A stretch of 23,956 nt of DNA from an uncultured Gammaproteobacteria bacterium (GTDB lineage Bacteria > Pseudomonadota > Gammaproteobacteria > GCA-002705445 > GCA-002716945): NCBI GenBank assembly GCA_913041865.1, contig CAJWIW010000006.1:1-23956 (forward strand), in the 5' to 3' direction. The position numbers and the translations under genes are program-made. Numbering within the stretch: position 1 is the stretch's first letter; every line of letters begins with the position of its first letter. This document shows positions 5,000 through 13,794 of this stretch, in pieces. The notes beneath the pieces are model-generated. The model was not told where the DNA came from. It was given only the letters and a program-made list of their open reading frames with translations, and did no database searches.

Positions 5000-7678
5000 T
5001 TAATGTGCAGTCTCCCAATTATCTCCTATTCCAATATCAACTACGAGTGGGACATCTAATTTAGAGCAATTACACATCAGATTATTAATTTTTGATTTTG
5101 CCTCTGTTACAAAAGACTCTTTGACCTCAAATACTAACTCATCATGAACTTGCATCAACATCTTTATATTATCATTCTCATTAATCAACCATTTGTCTAT
5201 TTCAATCATTGCAAGTTTCAAAATATCAGCAGCAGTTCCTTGGATGGGAGCGTTAATAGCTGTTCTCTCTGCAGCACTCCTAATTTGAAAATTACTGTGG
5301 GTAATATTAGGTAAAAATATTCTTCGGCCTGCTAAAGTTTTCACATAACCTTGGGCTTTTGCCTCCTTCTTTATCTCACTCATAAACTCTTTCACTCCAG
5401 AGTATTTGAGAAAATATTTATCGATAAATTCTTTAGCTTCTGAATTATCTATTCTAAGTTGCTTAGCGAGACCAAACGAGGAAATGCCATATATTAGACC
5501 AAAATTTATTGTTTTTGCAACGCGTCTTTGCTGATCACTTGGTTGGCCAGGTATGGAAAAAATTTCTTTTGCAGTAACTGAGTGAATGTCTTCATTGTTT
5601 TTAAAACTTTTTAGTAAGGTTTTATCCTGTGAGAGGTGTGCCATCACTCTTAGCTCGATTTGTGAATAGTCAGCAGATATTATAGTTGAGCCTTCTTCAG
5701 GGATAAAGGTTTTACGGATATCTCTCCCATTTTTCGTCTTTATTGGTATGTTCTGTAAATTAGGGTTAGATGATGATAATCTTCCAGTTATTGTAACTGT
5801 TTGATTATATGAAGTGTGAAGGCGCCTTGTGCTCTCGTTAATCGTTTCTCCTAATTTATCTGTGTACGTATTCTTTAATTTTGATAGGTTTCTATACTCA
5901 AGAACAAGCTTTGGTACCTCATGATGTTCTGCGAGATCTATCATGACATCCTCACTTGTCGATGGTTGCCCTTTTGGTGTTTTTTTTAAAACTGGTAAAT
6001 TCATCTCTTCATAAAATATCTCCTGTAATTGCTTTGGTGAACTTATATTAAAGTTACGTCCAACAATTTTATAGATACTATTTTCGAGCTCTTTTATTTT
6101 CTCTCCGAAATATTTACTCAACTTTGATAACTTCTTGTTGTCTACTTTTACTCCAGCTAGTTCCATTCTTGAGAGTATTTTAATGAGTGGTAATTCAATT
6201 TTCTTGTATAGCATTGATTGCTCGTTGAGATTCTCTAGCTTATTGTTGAAATAATGGTAAAGTCTCATAGCTATATCTGCGTCCTCACATGCATACTTGT
6301 AGACATCAACTGCAGACAAATCTGATAATGTTAACTGTTTTCTACCTTTACCAACTAACTCCTCATACTTAATGGTTTGTATATTAAGATGTTTTTCTGC
6401 AAGAGAATCTAGATCATGCTTCCCGGACGAGTCAATAATATATGACATAATCATCGTATCTTGAATTTTACACTCCATGGTAATTCCATATTTATATAGA
6501 ACATTCATATCATATTTAATATTCTGACCAATAACAGTAATGTTTTTATTGATGAATAGATTTTGCAATTTCAAGATTAATGTTTTTAAATCTACTTGTG
6601 TATCAGTTTTATGGTGATTTATAGGTATATAAAAAGCAGTATTTATATCTAGGCAAATAGACACACCAACTAAACTAGCTTTGATTGAGTCTGTAGAATC
6701 AGTCTCAGTATCAAATGCAAAGATTTTTTTGTCCGAACATGCTTTCATTAATTTATCAAGCTCTGAAATCTCATTAACTATGGAATACTTACTCTCTTTG
6801 GTATTGGTTTTTTCAATTTTTTTAATACCTAGATCTTTCGATAATTTGTTTAAATTATATGTATTTATGAAAGTAGATAATTTCTTTTCATTTGGTGTGC
6901 TGACCTTATAATCATCGATTTTTGATCTTAAGTCGATATCAGATTTTAGAGAAATTAATTCTTGTGCAAGCTTTATTGTAGTGAGAGAATTTTGAAGATT
7001 CTCTCTTAAATTAGTTTTAAGTTCGTCAATATTTTCTAGAATAGAATTGAGATCGAGATACTTATCCAAAAGATTCACTGCCGTCTTTGGTCCAATTTTA
7101 GGAACACCTGGTATGTTATCAGATGAATCACCAACCAAAGTCAAATAATCTTTTATTTGATTGGGAGCTACGCCAAACTTCTTTTTAACTCCATCTTGAT
7201 CCAATTGTTTTCCATCAAGACTATTCATAAGTGAGACATTCTTATTTACTAGCTGAGCAAGATCTTTATCTCCTGAAGAAATAAAGGTTTGAATATTTGT
7301 TGAGTGTTTATTTACTAGTGATGCAATAACGTCATCGGCCTCCACGTCTGGATGTTGTATAATTTTAATACCCATATATTTTAAGAAATCAAAAATAGGT
7401 TCGACTTGTTCAGATAATTCTGTTGGCATTGATTTACGATTACTTTTATATTCCTTATAAATTCTATGTCTAAAGTTCTTGCCTCTAGCATCAAAAACAG
7501 CACAAACATATTTTGGTGAAAAATCATTAAGGAGTTTATTTATCATATTAGTTACACCAAATATAGCTCCAGTGTGCGACCCGTTATTATTTTTTAGATG
7601 TGGGAGAGCATAGAATGCTCTATAAAGATAAGAGGATCCATCTATAATAACGAAAATTTCTTTTTTTTTATTGATCAA
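5000..7678 (-). CDS. polA: DNA polymerase I
   Basis: This 892-residue protein has all three PolA domains. The N-terminal 5'-3' flap exonuclease begins near IIDGSSYLYRAFYALP. The 3'-5' proofreading exonuclease has its metal-site residues intact: Asp323 and Glu325 in FAFDTETDS, the Asp of IGQNIKYD, and the Asp of YACEDAD. The polymerase domain has motif A (ADYSQIELRVMAHLS), motif B (RRVAKTINFGLIYG) and motif C (QVHDELVFEV; His845, Asp846, Glu847). It fills gaps in replication and repair. The start codon is TTG at 7678-7676, not ATG: the frame is closed upstream by an in-frame TAA two codons earlier, and the next ATG would delete part of the exonuclease domain. The gene is divergent from thrB, as in pseudomonads. 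The GTPase gene engB, often between polA and cytochrome c4 in related genomes, is absent. Confidence 0.98.
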   Translation of the reverse strand: MINKKKEIFVIIDGSSYLYRAFYALPHLKNNNGSHTGAIFGVTNMINKLLNDFSPKYVCAVFDARGKNFRHRIYKEYKSNRKSMPTELSEQVEPIFDFLKYMGIKIIQHPDVEADDVIASLVNKHSTNIQTFISSGDKDLAQLVNKNVSLMNSLDGKQLDQDGVKKKFGVAPNQIKDYLTLVGDSSDNIPGVPKIGPKTAVNLLDKYLDLNSILENIDELKTNLRENLQNSLTTIKLAQELISLKSDIDLRSKIDDYKVSTPNEKKLSTFINTYNLNKLSKDLGIKKIEKTNTKESKYSIVNEISELDKLMKACSDKKIFAFDTETDSTDSIKASLVGVSICLDINTAFYIPINHHKTDTQVDLKTLILKLQNLFINKNITVIGQNIKYDMNVLYKYGITMECKIQDTMIMSYIIDSSGKHDLDSLAEKHLNIQTIKYEELVGKGRKQLTLSDLSAVDVYKYACEDADIAMRLYHYFNNKLENLNEQSMLYKKIELPLIKILSRMELAGVKVDNKKLSKLSKYFGEKIKELENSIYKIVGRNFNISSPKQLQEIFYEEMNLPVLKKTPKGQPSTSEDVMIDLAEHHEVPKLVLEYRNLSKLKNTYTDKLGETINESTRRLHTSYNQTVTITGRLSSSNPNLQNIPIKTKNGRDIRKTFIPEEGSTIISADYSQIELRVMAHLSQDKTLLKSFKNNEDIHSVTAKEIFSIPGQPSDQQRRVAKTINFGLIYGISSFGLAKQLRIDNSEAKEFIDKYFLKYSGVKEFMSEIKKEAKAQGYVKTLAGRRIFLPNITHSNFQIRSAAERTAINAPIQGTAADILKLAMIEIDKWLINENDNIKMLMQVHDELVFEVKESFVTEAKSKINNLMCNCSKLDVPLVVDIGIGDNWETAH

Positions 7679-7716
7679 AATAGTTTACCCTATAGAGTGT
7701 AAAATCAAACGAAACA

Positions 7717-7722
7717 TATAAT
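7717..7722 (+). promoter_or_regulatory. Possible -10 element for thrB-dctQ-dctM
   Basis: A perfect TATAAT lies 15 bases upstream of the thrB ATG in the 59-base polA/thrB divergent gap. No good -35 box is found at 16-18 bases, and no ribosome binding site is apparent. If it is real, the transcript would have a leader of only about 9 bases. Confidence 0.3.
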
Positions 7723-7737
7723 AATAAATATCTTGTA

Positions 7738-8682
7738 ATGTCAGTATATACAAAAATAACAAAAGATGCCCTATCAGATCATCTGGAGAACTACACGATT
7801 GGCCAGCTTGTCGATGTAAAGGGGATTTCTGATGGTATTGAAAACACAAACTATCTTTTAATAACAACAAAAAATGAATATATTTTCACGATATTCGAAA
7901 ATATCAGTAAAGATATTTCAGATGAATATTTAAAATTTATGAATTATTTGCACAAGCAGAGTTTCAGATGCGCGTCGGTCGAGACTACTAATACTGGTGA
8001 ACTTTCCGTCAACATATCTAAAAAACCGTCTGCGATAATCCAAAAATTAGATGGTAAATCAATTTCTACAGTAACTGAATCACATTGTGTATTAGTTGGA
8101 GAATTATTATCAGAATTTCATCAAAAAAGTTCCGGGTATCAATCCTTATTAAATAATCCTAGAGATATAAAATGGAAAATAAATACAATTGATAAATTAA
8201 ACGGGTTAATTTCTAAAAAACAAAGTGAAATAATTCAAACATCCTTGAGCCTTGATAGGTTATTTACAGATGAGGAATTACCCAGAGGTAAAATACATGC
8301 AGATCTATTTAGAGATAATGTGCTTTTTAATAATGATAGTATTTCTGGGATGATAGATTTCTATTACACATGTGACGGTGTCTTACTATATGATATTGCA
8401 GTAGTTGCCAATGATTGGTGTACATCTGATGATGGCTCTATTGATAGAAATAAACTAGATAAGCTTTTTCTAGGTTACGAGAAAAATAGAAAAATAAGTG
8501 AAAAAGAGAGAAAGTACTTTTCGTATGCTCTTGCATCAGCGGGTCTTCGATTTTATTTATCAAGATTACATGATCTTCATTTTCCTAAAATAGGTGAAAT
8601 GACTCATATAAAAGATCCAAGCTTTTTTGAAAACATACTCACAAGAAATTTGAATTCTCTTGATTCTATAAATAAAGAATGA
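7738..8682 (+). CDS. thrB: Homoserine kinase, choline/aminoglycoside-kinase-fold type
   Basis: This 314-residue protein belongs to the protein-kinase-like (APH) fold. It starts MSVYTKITKDALSDHLENY and has the family segment KGISDGIENTNYLL. The catalytic loop is HADLFRDNVLF (His187, Asp189, Asn194), followed by the metal-binding Asp207 in GMIDFYY. This architecture is that of the ThrB found in pseudomonads and many other proteobacteria, unrelated to the GHMP-kinase ThrB of E. coli. It phosphorylates homoserine with ATP on the route to threonine. The position next to polA is the same as in Pseudomonas, which supports homoserine kinase rather than another small-molecule kinase. Its TGA stop overlaps the ATG of dctQ (ATGA), so it is probably co-transcribed and coupled with the TRAP permease genes. 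Confidence 0.88.
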   Translation: MSVYTKITKDALSDHLENYTIGQLVDVKGISDGIENTNYLLITTKNEYIFTIFENISKDISDEYLKFMNYLHKQSFRCASVETTNTGELSVNISKKPSAIIQKLDGKSISTVTESHCVLVGELLSEFHQKSSGYQSLLNNPRDIKWKINTIDKLNGLISKKQSEIIQTSLSLDRLFTDEELPRGKIHADLFRDNVLFNNDSISGMIDFYYTCDGVLLYDIAVVANDWCTSDDGSIDRNKLDKLFLGYEKNRKISEKERKYFSYALASAGLRFYLSRLHDLHFPKIGEMTHIKDPSFFENILTRNLNSLDSINKE

Positions 8683-9173
8683 AATTTTTATCCTCAAGAA
8701 TAAATAACTTTATTGATATGGTATCAAAATTACTGATAGGCATGCTCATAATAATGATTGCAATATTAATCGTCATTATACTAGGTAGATATTTTTTTGC
8801 ATGGGGGAGCGTAGCGATTCAAGAATTTGTTATGTACCTTCATGCAACAATATTTATGTTAGGCATAAGCTATGTTTGTAGAGATAGGTCTCATGTATCG
8901 ATAGACATATTTTCACGTAACTATAGCGATAATAAGAGAATAAAAATTAGTATATTTTTTGATTTAATTTTTTTAATACCTTTCTCAGTTTTTATTATTT
9001 ATATTAGTTCAGATATGGTTTTTGCATCATGGGATATTTTTGAAGGATCAGGTGAATCTGGAGGGTTAGATTATGTTTTTTTACTCAAATCATTAATTCC
9101 TATGTCAGGGATACTAATTTTTTTGTCTGGCATCTCAAACTTACTGGATAACTTCGTCAAACTGAAGTCATGA
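8679..9173 (+). CDS. TRAP transporter small permease subunit (DctQ family)
   Basis: This 164-residue inner-membrane protein has four hydrophobic helices, at about residues 15-38, 47-67, 90-113 and 130-153. The first loop contains the DctQ-type motif CRDRSHVSIDIF following helix 2. DctQ subunits associate with the large DctM subunit and a periplasmic binding protein to import organic acids using the sodium gradient. The start codon overlaps the thrB stop by four bases (ATGA), and its own stop overlaps the dctM start in the same way. That arrangement puts all three genes on one transcript. The substrate cannot be told from this subunit. Confidence 0.9.
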   Translation: MKFLSSRINNFIDMVSKLLIGMLIIMIAILIVIILGRYFFAWGSVAIQEFVMYLHATIFMLGISYVCRDRSHVSIDIFSRNYSDNKRIKISIFFDLIFLIPFSVFIIYISSDMVFASWDIFEGSGESGGLDYVFLLKSLIPMSGILIFLSGISNLLDNFVKLKS

Positions 9174-10522
9174 CAGAATACTCGCTACTTATTCTATTTA
9201 TTACTTTTACCTTTGGGCTTTTACTAACAGGGTACCCAGTGGGTTTTGTTCTAGCTGGGACATCTTTAGTTTTTTCATTAATCGGGTCTATATTAGGAGT
9301 GTTTGATTTCACCTTTCTCATGGCTTTTCCGAACAGAGTCTTTGGAATAATGACAAATCAAAACCTGCTTGCTGTCCCATTATTTATTTTTATGGGTTTG
9401 GTTTTAGAAAAAACGAAGATAGCTGAGAATCTACTTAAAGCAATGAATAAAATTTATAACAACACTAGTGGTGGTTATGCTATCTCTGTTGTAATTGTAG
9501 GTGCGTTGATGGGAGCTAGCACAGGAATAGTGGGTGCTAGTGTAGTTACATTAGGGTTATTATCTATTCCAGTGATGATTAAGAATAATTATCCGAAAGA
9601 TTTAACTTGTGGGGTAATATGTGCATCAGGAACATTAGGTCAAATTATCCCACCTTCACTTGTTTTAATTTTGCTAGCAGATGTTCTATCGTCAGCATAC
9701 CAACAAGCTCAATTGAACATGGGTATATTTTCACCAGAAACAGTTACAATCGCAGAGCTATTTGCAGGGGCGGTTATACCAGGAATTTTACTTCCTATTT
9801 TGTACATTTTTTATATAAAGCTATTTCATAAGAACTTAAAAACTGACTCCGATAAGTCTCACGAGGTAAACTTATCCTCCAGTTTTATCCCACCTATTTT
9901 ACTGATTCTTTTAGTTTTAGGTGCAATAATTCTTGGAATTGCAACTCCTTCTGAGGCAGCGGCACTAGGAGTACTAGGAGCTATTGTGATTTCAACTGTT
10001 CAAAAACAACTAAATTCTAATGTACTTAATAATTGCTCAAGAGAAACTATCAAACTAACTAGTATGATTTTCATGATATTAATTGGTGCCACACTTTTTT
10101 CACTAGTTTTTAGGGGATTAAATGGTGAAGAGGCAATTCAGTCATTATTCTTAAATGACTCACTCGATAAGTTTTATATTTTACTTATCGTTTTATTTTT
10201 GATGTTCCTATTAGGTTTTATTTTAGATTTTATAGAAATAATTTTCATTGTGATTCCCATATTCGGCCCAATTCTATTTACACTAGGGTTTGATCCAGTT
10301 TGGATAGGAATATTGATAGGAATGATATTACAGACATCTTTCTTAACTCCTCCGTTTGGATTTTCAATATTTTATCTCAGAGGAGTGACACCAAATAATA
10401 TTGACACTAAAGAAATTTATAAAGGAGTATTTCCTTTTGTTATAATACAATTATCTGTCGTCATGTTGATTATTTTAATTCCAGAACTAGCAACTATGCT
10501 TCCGAATATTATTTTTAACTGA
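9170..10522 (+). CDS. TRAP transporter large permease subunit (DctM family)
   Basis: This 450-residue protein has about twelve hydrophobic segments, as expected for DctM, the ion-coupled channel subunit. Recognisable family stretches are GYPVGFVLAGTSLVFSLIG near the N-terminus, NLLAVPLFIFMG, GALMGASTGIVGASVVT, and SGTLGQIIPPSLVLILLADV. The C-terminal half contains TPSEAAALGVLGA and LTPPFGFSIFYLRGV. These resemble the subgroup paired with TakP-like, 2-oxoacid-binding receptors; such a receptor is encoded convergently 1 base away at 10524-11591. The start overlaps the dctQ stop (ATGA). Between dctM and the convergent gene there is only a weak 6-base AT stem with a 5-base loop (10525-10541), not a proper terminator. 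Confidence 0.92.
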   Translation: MTEYSLLILFITFTFGLLLTGYPVGFVLAGTSLVFSLIGSILGVFDFTFLMAFPNRVFGIMTNQNLLAVPLFIFMGLVLEKTKIAENLLKAMNKIYNNTSGGYAISVVIVGALMGASTGIVGASVVTLGLLSIPVMIKNNYPKDLTCGVICASGTLGQIIPPSLVLILLADVLSSAYQQAQLNMGIFSPETVTIAELFAGAVIPGILLPILYIFYIKLFHKNLKTDSDKSHEVNLSSSFIPPILLILLVLGAIILGIATPSEAAALGVLGAIVISTVQKQLNSNVLNNCSRETIKLTSMIFMILIGATLFSLVFRGLNGEEAIQSLFLNDSLDKFYILLIVLFLMFLLGFILDFIEIIFIVIPIFGPILFTLGFDPVWIGILIGMILQTSFLTPPFGFSIFYLRGVTPNNIDTKEIYKGVFPFVIIQLSVVMLIILIPELATMLPNIIFN

Positions 10523-10523
10523 A

Positions 10524-11591
10524 TTATCTAGTTTTTAGATATGACAAATTAGATATCTTTGTCCATGGAGAAATTTTGTTTTTGAAACTTATGTATGAAT
10601 TGTATATTTCCAGTGAAATATCGTCATGTAAAGATAATTCTTTCAAAACGCTACTGGAAGTTTCTCTCAAAACATCTAACACCTCTGATGGAAATTCTTT
10701 TATTTCGATACCACTATCTTTAAGGAATTTTAGTGCTAACATATTCTTCATACTATAGTCAGATAACATATCAATATTAACGGCCTTACATGCAGTATCA
10801 ACAATCTTCTTTAAATCGTCTGGCAGTTGTAAATAACTGTCTTTGTTTATTATGCACTCGATACTTGGTCCTGGTTCGTGCCATCCAGGATAATAGTAAT
10901 ATTTTGCTACTTTATGAAGACCAAATGCTCTATCGTTGTACGGGCCTACCCATTCGGTAGCATCAATTGCACCAGTTTGAAGTGCGGTAAATATCTCTGC
11001 CCCTGCAAGTGTTATCGGGACTCCACCTACTTTTGATAAAACTTCTCCTCCAAGTCCTGGTATTCTCATTTTGAGACCTTTAAGATCATCCATTGAATTA
11101 ATTTCTTTATTAAACCAACCGCCCATCTGTACTCCAGTATTTCCTGCTGGGCGTGGTACAAGGTTAAAATTATTATAAAGTTTTTCCCAAAGTTCTATGC
11201 CACCACCATAATATAGCCATGAGTTCATTTCTTGCGACGTAAGACCAAAAGGTACCGATGAAAAGAACTGACAAGCAGGGCTTTTACCTTTCCAATAATA
11301 GGCACCAGAATGACCAATTTCTGCGCCACCTTGGGCAACAAAATCAAATACTTCTAGAGGAGGTATTAGTTCATTAGCACCATAAACTTTTATTTTGAGA
11401 CGGTTATTCGATAATGAGTTTATAAGGTTGGCTAAATTTTCTGCTCCAACTCCAAGACCAGGGAAGTTTTTAGGCCAAGAAGTAACCATTTTCCAATTAT
11501 ATTCTCTATCAGACGCACGAGATTCTGATGTCCCTAGGGTTAATGTACCCAGAAGTGCTGCGAGAGATTTTATGAAATATCTTCTTTTCAT
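10524..11591 (-). CDS. TRAP transporter substrate-binding protein, TakP-like, Tat-exported
   Basis: This 355-residue periplasmic receptor begins MKRRYFIKSLAALLG, a twin-arginine signal (RR-x-F-x-K) with likely cleavage after about residue 27. Domain features are WKMVTSWPKNFPGLG, a segment ending AYYWKGK, LKMRIPGLGGEVL, and the strongly conserved run EIFTALQTGAIDATEWVGP, followed by KYYYYPGWHEPG. These match the TakP subgroup of DctP receptors, known in Rhodobacter to bind 2-oxoacids such as pyruvate; whether this one does is inference. It lies seven bases after uvrD on the same strand, and tail to tail with the permease subunits dctQM. The receptor and the permease must therefore be transcribed from different promoters. 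No promoter was found directly upstream, so it probably depends on read-through from uvrD. Confidence 0.9.
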   Translation of the reverse strand: MKRRYFIKSLAALLGTLTLGTSESRASDREYNWKMVTSWPKNFPGLGVGAENLANLINSLSNNRLKIKVYGANELIPPLEVFDFVAQGGAEIGHSGAYYWKGKSPACQFFSSVPFGLTSQEMNSWLYYGGGIELWEKLYNNFNLVPRPAGNTGVQMGGWFNKEINSMDDLKGLKMRIPGLGGEVLSKVGGVPITLAGAEIFTALQTGAIDATEWVGPYNDRAFGLHKVAKYYYYPGWHEPGPSIECIINKDSYLQLPDDLKKIVDTACKAVNIDMLSDYSMKNMLALKFLKDSGIEIKEFPSEVLDVLRETSSSVLKELSLHDDISLEIYNSYISFKNKISPWTKISNLSYLKTR

Positions 11592-11598
11592 TTGCTGT

Positions 11599-13794
11599 TC
11601 AATTAAGGAATTCTAATTGTGCGTAAGACAATACAAGCCACTTTTTTCCATAGTTCTCAAAGTTAATTTGTAATTTAAGATCTTCATTTTTACCAGTATA
11701 ACTCAGTATAACCCCTTGCCCAAATCTCATATGATTGACTCTTTGTCCTACTCTGATAAATGGCACTGACTGATCGATAGAGAACTTATCACTGAAAATA
11801 TCTTGATCCATACTCTGGTTATGATCATTGTCGAAGTTGTTTTTCTTATAAGGATATGCTGTTTTTGATTTATTTTTTACCGACTGTAACATTGACTCTG
11901 GTATTTCATCAAGGAATCGGGAAGGTATGAAAAAACTTGAAGAACCGTGAATATAGCGAGAATTAGCATAACTTAAAAATAATTTCTTCATGGCTCTGGT
12001 GATAGCGACGTAACATAGCCTGCGTTCCTCCTCCATGAAGCCAGGTGTGATATTTCTATTTTCATTTGGGAAAATACCTTCCTCTAAGCCCGTTAAGAAG
12101 ACAACTGGGAATTCCAAACCTTTTGACATGTGTATTGTCATTAGCTGAACTGGATCTTCGTTAATTTTTGACTGATACTCCCCCGCTTCTAGTGATGCAT
12201 TATCCAAAAAATCTTGGATTAAATTTTCACTATCTGAGTTATTAGCGGAAAATCTCTCTCCAGTTGAGACTAATTCTTCCAAATTTTCTTGTTTACTCAA
12301 AGATTCATCAGTTTTCTTTGTCTCATAGTAATTATTTAATCCAGACAGGCTGATTATTTCAGAAATAATAGTGCTGAGATTGGCATCTTTAATAATATTT
12401 TGTAAGTTTCTTATAATCGACAGATATGACTGAATTGATGACGAAGCCCTTGCGCCAATAGTTGAGATAAAATTAGGATCATTTACACAATCCCACATAG
12501 ATTTTTGACTTATTTTACTATGTTCACGTATTACTCTCATAGTCTTTTCTCCAAGTCCTCTTGGTGGATTATTTATAGTTCTCTCAAATGAAGAGTCGTC
12601 ACTTGTGTTTACTGAAACTCTCAAATAAGCCAGAACATCTTTGACCTCAGCTCTCTCAAAAAACCTAAAACCCCCAAAAATTTTATATGGAATAGACTTT
12701 GAATTTAATTCTTCTTCGATTCTTCGAGATAAATAATTTGATCTATATAGAATGGCGATGTCTGATCTCTTGTAGCCTTTGGTTACTAATTCTCTAATTT
12801 TTTCTGTAATGAAACCACACTCATCGTCATCGTTAAATGCTTCATAAACAAAAACGGGATCTCCTGAGTCAGAATCTGACCATAAATTCTTGCCAAGTCT
12901 ACCAGTATTATTTTCAATGAGCTTGTTTGCAACAGATAAAATAGAATTTGTAGACCTATAATTCTGCTCCAATTTAAATATTTCGACGTCAGAAAATTGA
13001 TCTGTAAAATATTTGATGTTCTTACTCCTTGCTCCCCTCCAGCCGTATATTGCTTGATCATCATCTCCGACTGCATAAAGTGACCCATTAGTTCCATTTA
13101 TAAGCCTTAATAATTCGAATTGTAAGGTGTTTGTATCTTGAAACTCATCAACCATTATATTTTTAAATCTATTTGAGTAATAATTTAAGATACTTGGGTT
13201 ACTCTTGAACATCTCATAGGTTAATAAAATCAAATCAGCAAAATCCACACTATTTGTCTGTCTGCAAGCAAGATCATAATCTCGATATATCTCTATATAT
13301 TTGGTATCATCATTATCACAATTATCATACCTAGAGCCCTTATCCTTCTGTCTATTAATGAATGATTGAAGGTGTTTTGGGTCATAAAGATTTTCATCTA
13401 AATTCTTCTGCTTTATTATTCTCTTAATCATTCTTAATTGATCCTGTGAATCTAAAATAGTAAAAAAATCTCTTATACCAGCCTCTCTCCAGTGTATTTT
13501 TAAAATGCGCCTACATATGCCATGAAATGTCCCAAACCATAGGCCCTGAGAGGTAGTTCGTAAAATATTCTCCAACCTTTGCTTCATCTCGTTAGATGCT
13601 TTATTTGTGAATGTCAATGCCAAAATGTTGCTGGGTTTAATATTAAAGTCTCTAATTAACACGGCTACTCTATGAATAAGAACTTTTGTTTTACCACTAC
13701 CCGCACCAGCAAGGATAAGTTTATTACCTAGTGAGCAATTGACAGCTTTAGATTGTTGTTCGTTTAACTCCCCGGAGCTTCTCTCATTCGACAT
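11599..13794 (-). CDS. uvrD: DNA helicase II (UvrD)
   Basis: This 731-residue superfamily 1A helicase contains, in order, Walker A GAGSGKT (residues 30-36), the TFTNKA segment, Walker B VDEFQDTN, and motif III GDDDQAIYGWRGA. Motif IV QNYRS, motif V MTIHMSKGLEFPVVFL and motif VI RRLCYVAITRA follow. The C-terminus carries the Tudor-like domain typical of UvrD (RVNHMRFGQGVILS, then KKWLVLSYAQLEFL), which contacts RNA polymerase in E. coli; the YGWRGA form also favours UvrD over Rep. It unwinds DNA in nucleotide-excision and mismatch repair. The start ATG lies inside ubiB: the two genes overlap by 11 bases, with an AGGA ribosome binding element within the ubiB end. The length is close to E. coli UvrD (720). 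Confidence 0.97.
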   Translation of the reverse strand: MSNERSSGELNEQQSKAVNCSLGNKLILAGAGSGKTKVLIHRVAVLIRDFNIKPSNILALTFTNKASNEMKQRLENILRTTSQGLWFGTFHGICRRILKIHWREAGIRDFFTILDSQDQLRMIKRIIKQKNLDENLYDPKHLQSFINRQKDKGSRYDNCDNDDTKYIEIYRDYDLACRQTNSVDFADLILLTYEMFKSNPSILNYYSNRFKNIMVDEFQDTNTLQFELLRLINGTNGSLYAVGDDDQAIYGWRGARSKNIKYFTDQFSDVEIFKLEQNYRSTNSILSVANKLIENNTGRLGKNLWSDSDSGDPVFVYEAFNDDDECGFITEKIRELVTKGYKRSDIAILYRSNYLSRRIEEELNSKSIPYKIFGGFRFFERAEVKDVLAYLRVSVNTSDDSSFERTINNPPRGLGEKTMRVIREHSKISQKSMWDCVNDPNFISTIGARASSSIQSYLSIIRNLQNIIKDANLSTIISEIISLSGLNNYYETKKTDESLSKQENLEELVSTGERFSANNSDSENLIQDFLDNASLEAGEYQSKINEDPVQLMTIHMSKGLEFPVVFLTGLEEGIFPNENRNITPGFMEEERRLCYVAITRAMKKLFLSYANSRYIHGSSSFFIPSRFLDEIPESMLQSVKNKSKTAYPYKKNNFDNDHNQSMDQDIFSDKFSIDQSVPFIRVGQRVNHMRFGQGVILSYTGKNEDLKLQINFENYGKKWLVLSYAQLEFLN

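Noticed and set aside
7685..7870. Minus-strand open frame across the polA/thrB gap.
   Set aside because: It overlaps the 5' end of thrB and the promoter gap, and has no family features.
10525..10541. TATCTA/TAGATA hairpin considered as a terminator between dctM and dctP.
   Set aside because: The stem is only six AT-rich pairs and has no proper T run; it is inside the end of the dctP gene.
12786..13097. Minus-strand open frame of 103 codons inside uvrD.
   Set aside because: It is an alternate-frame shadow of uvrD with no independent features.
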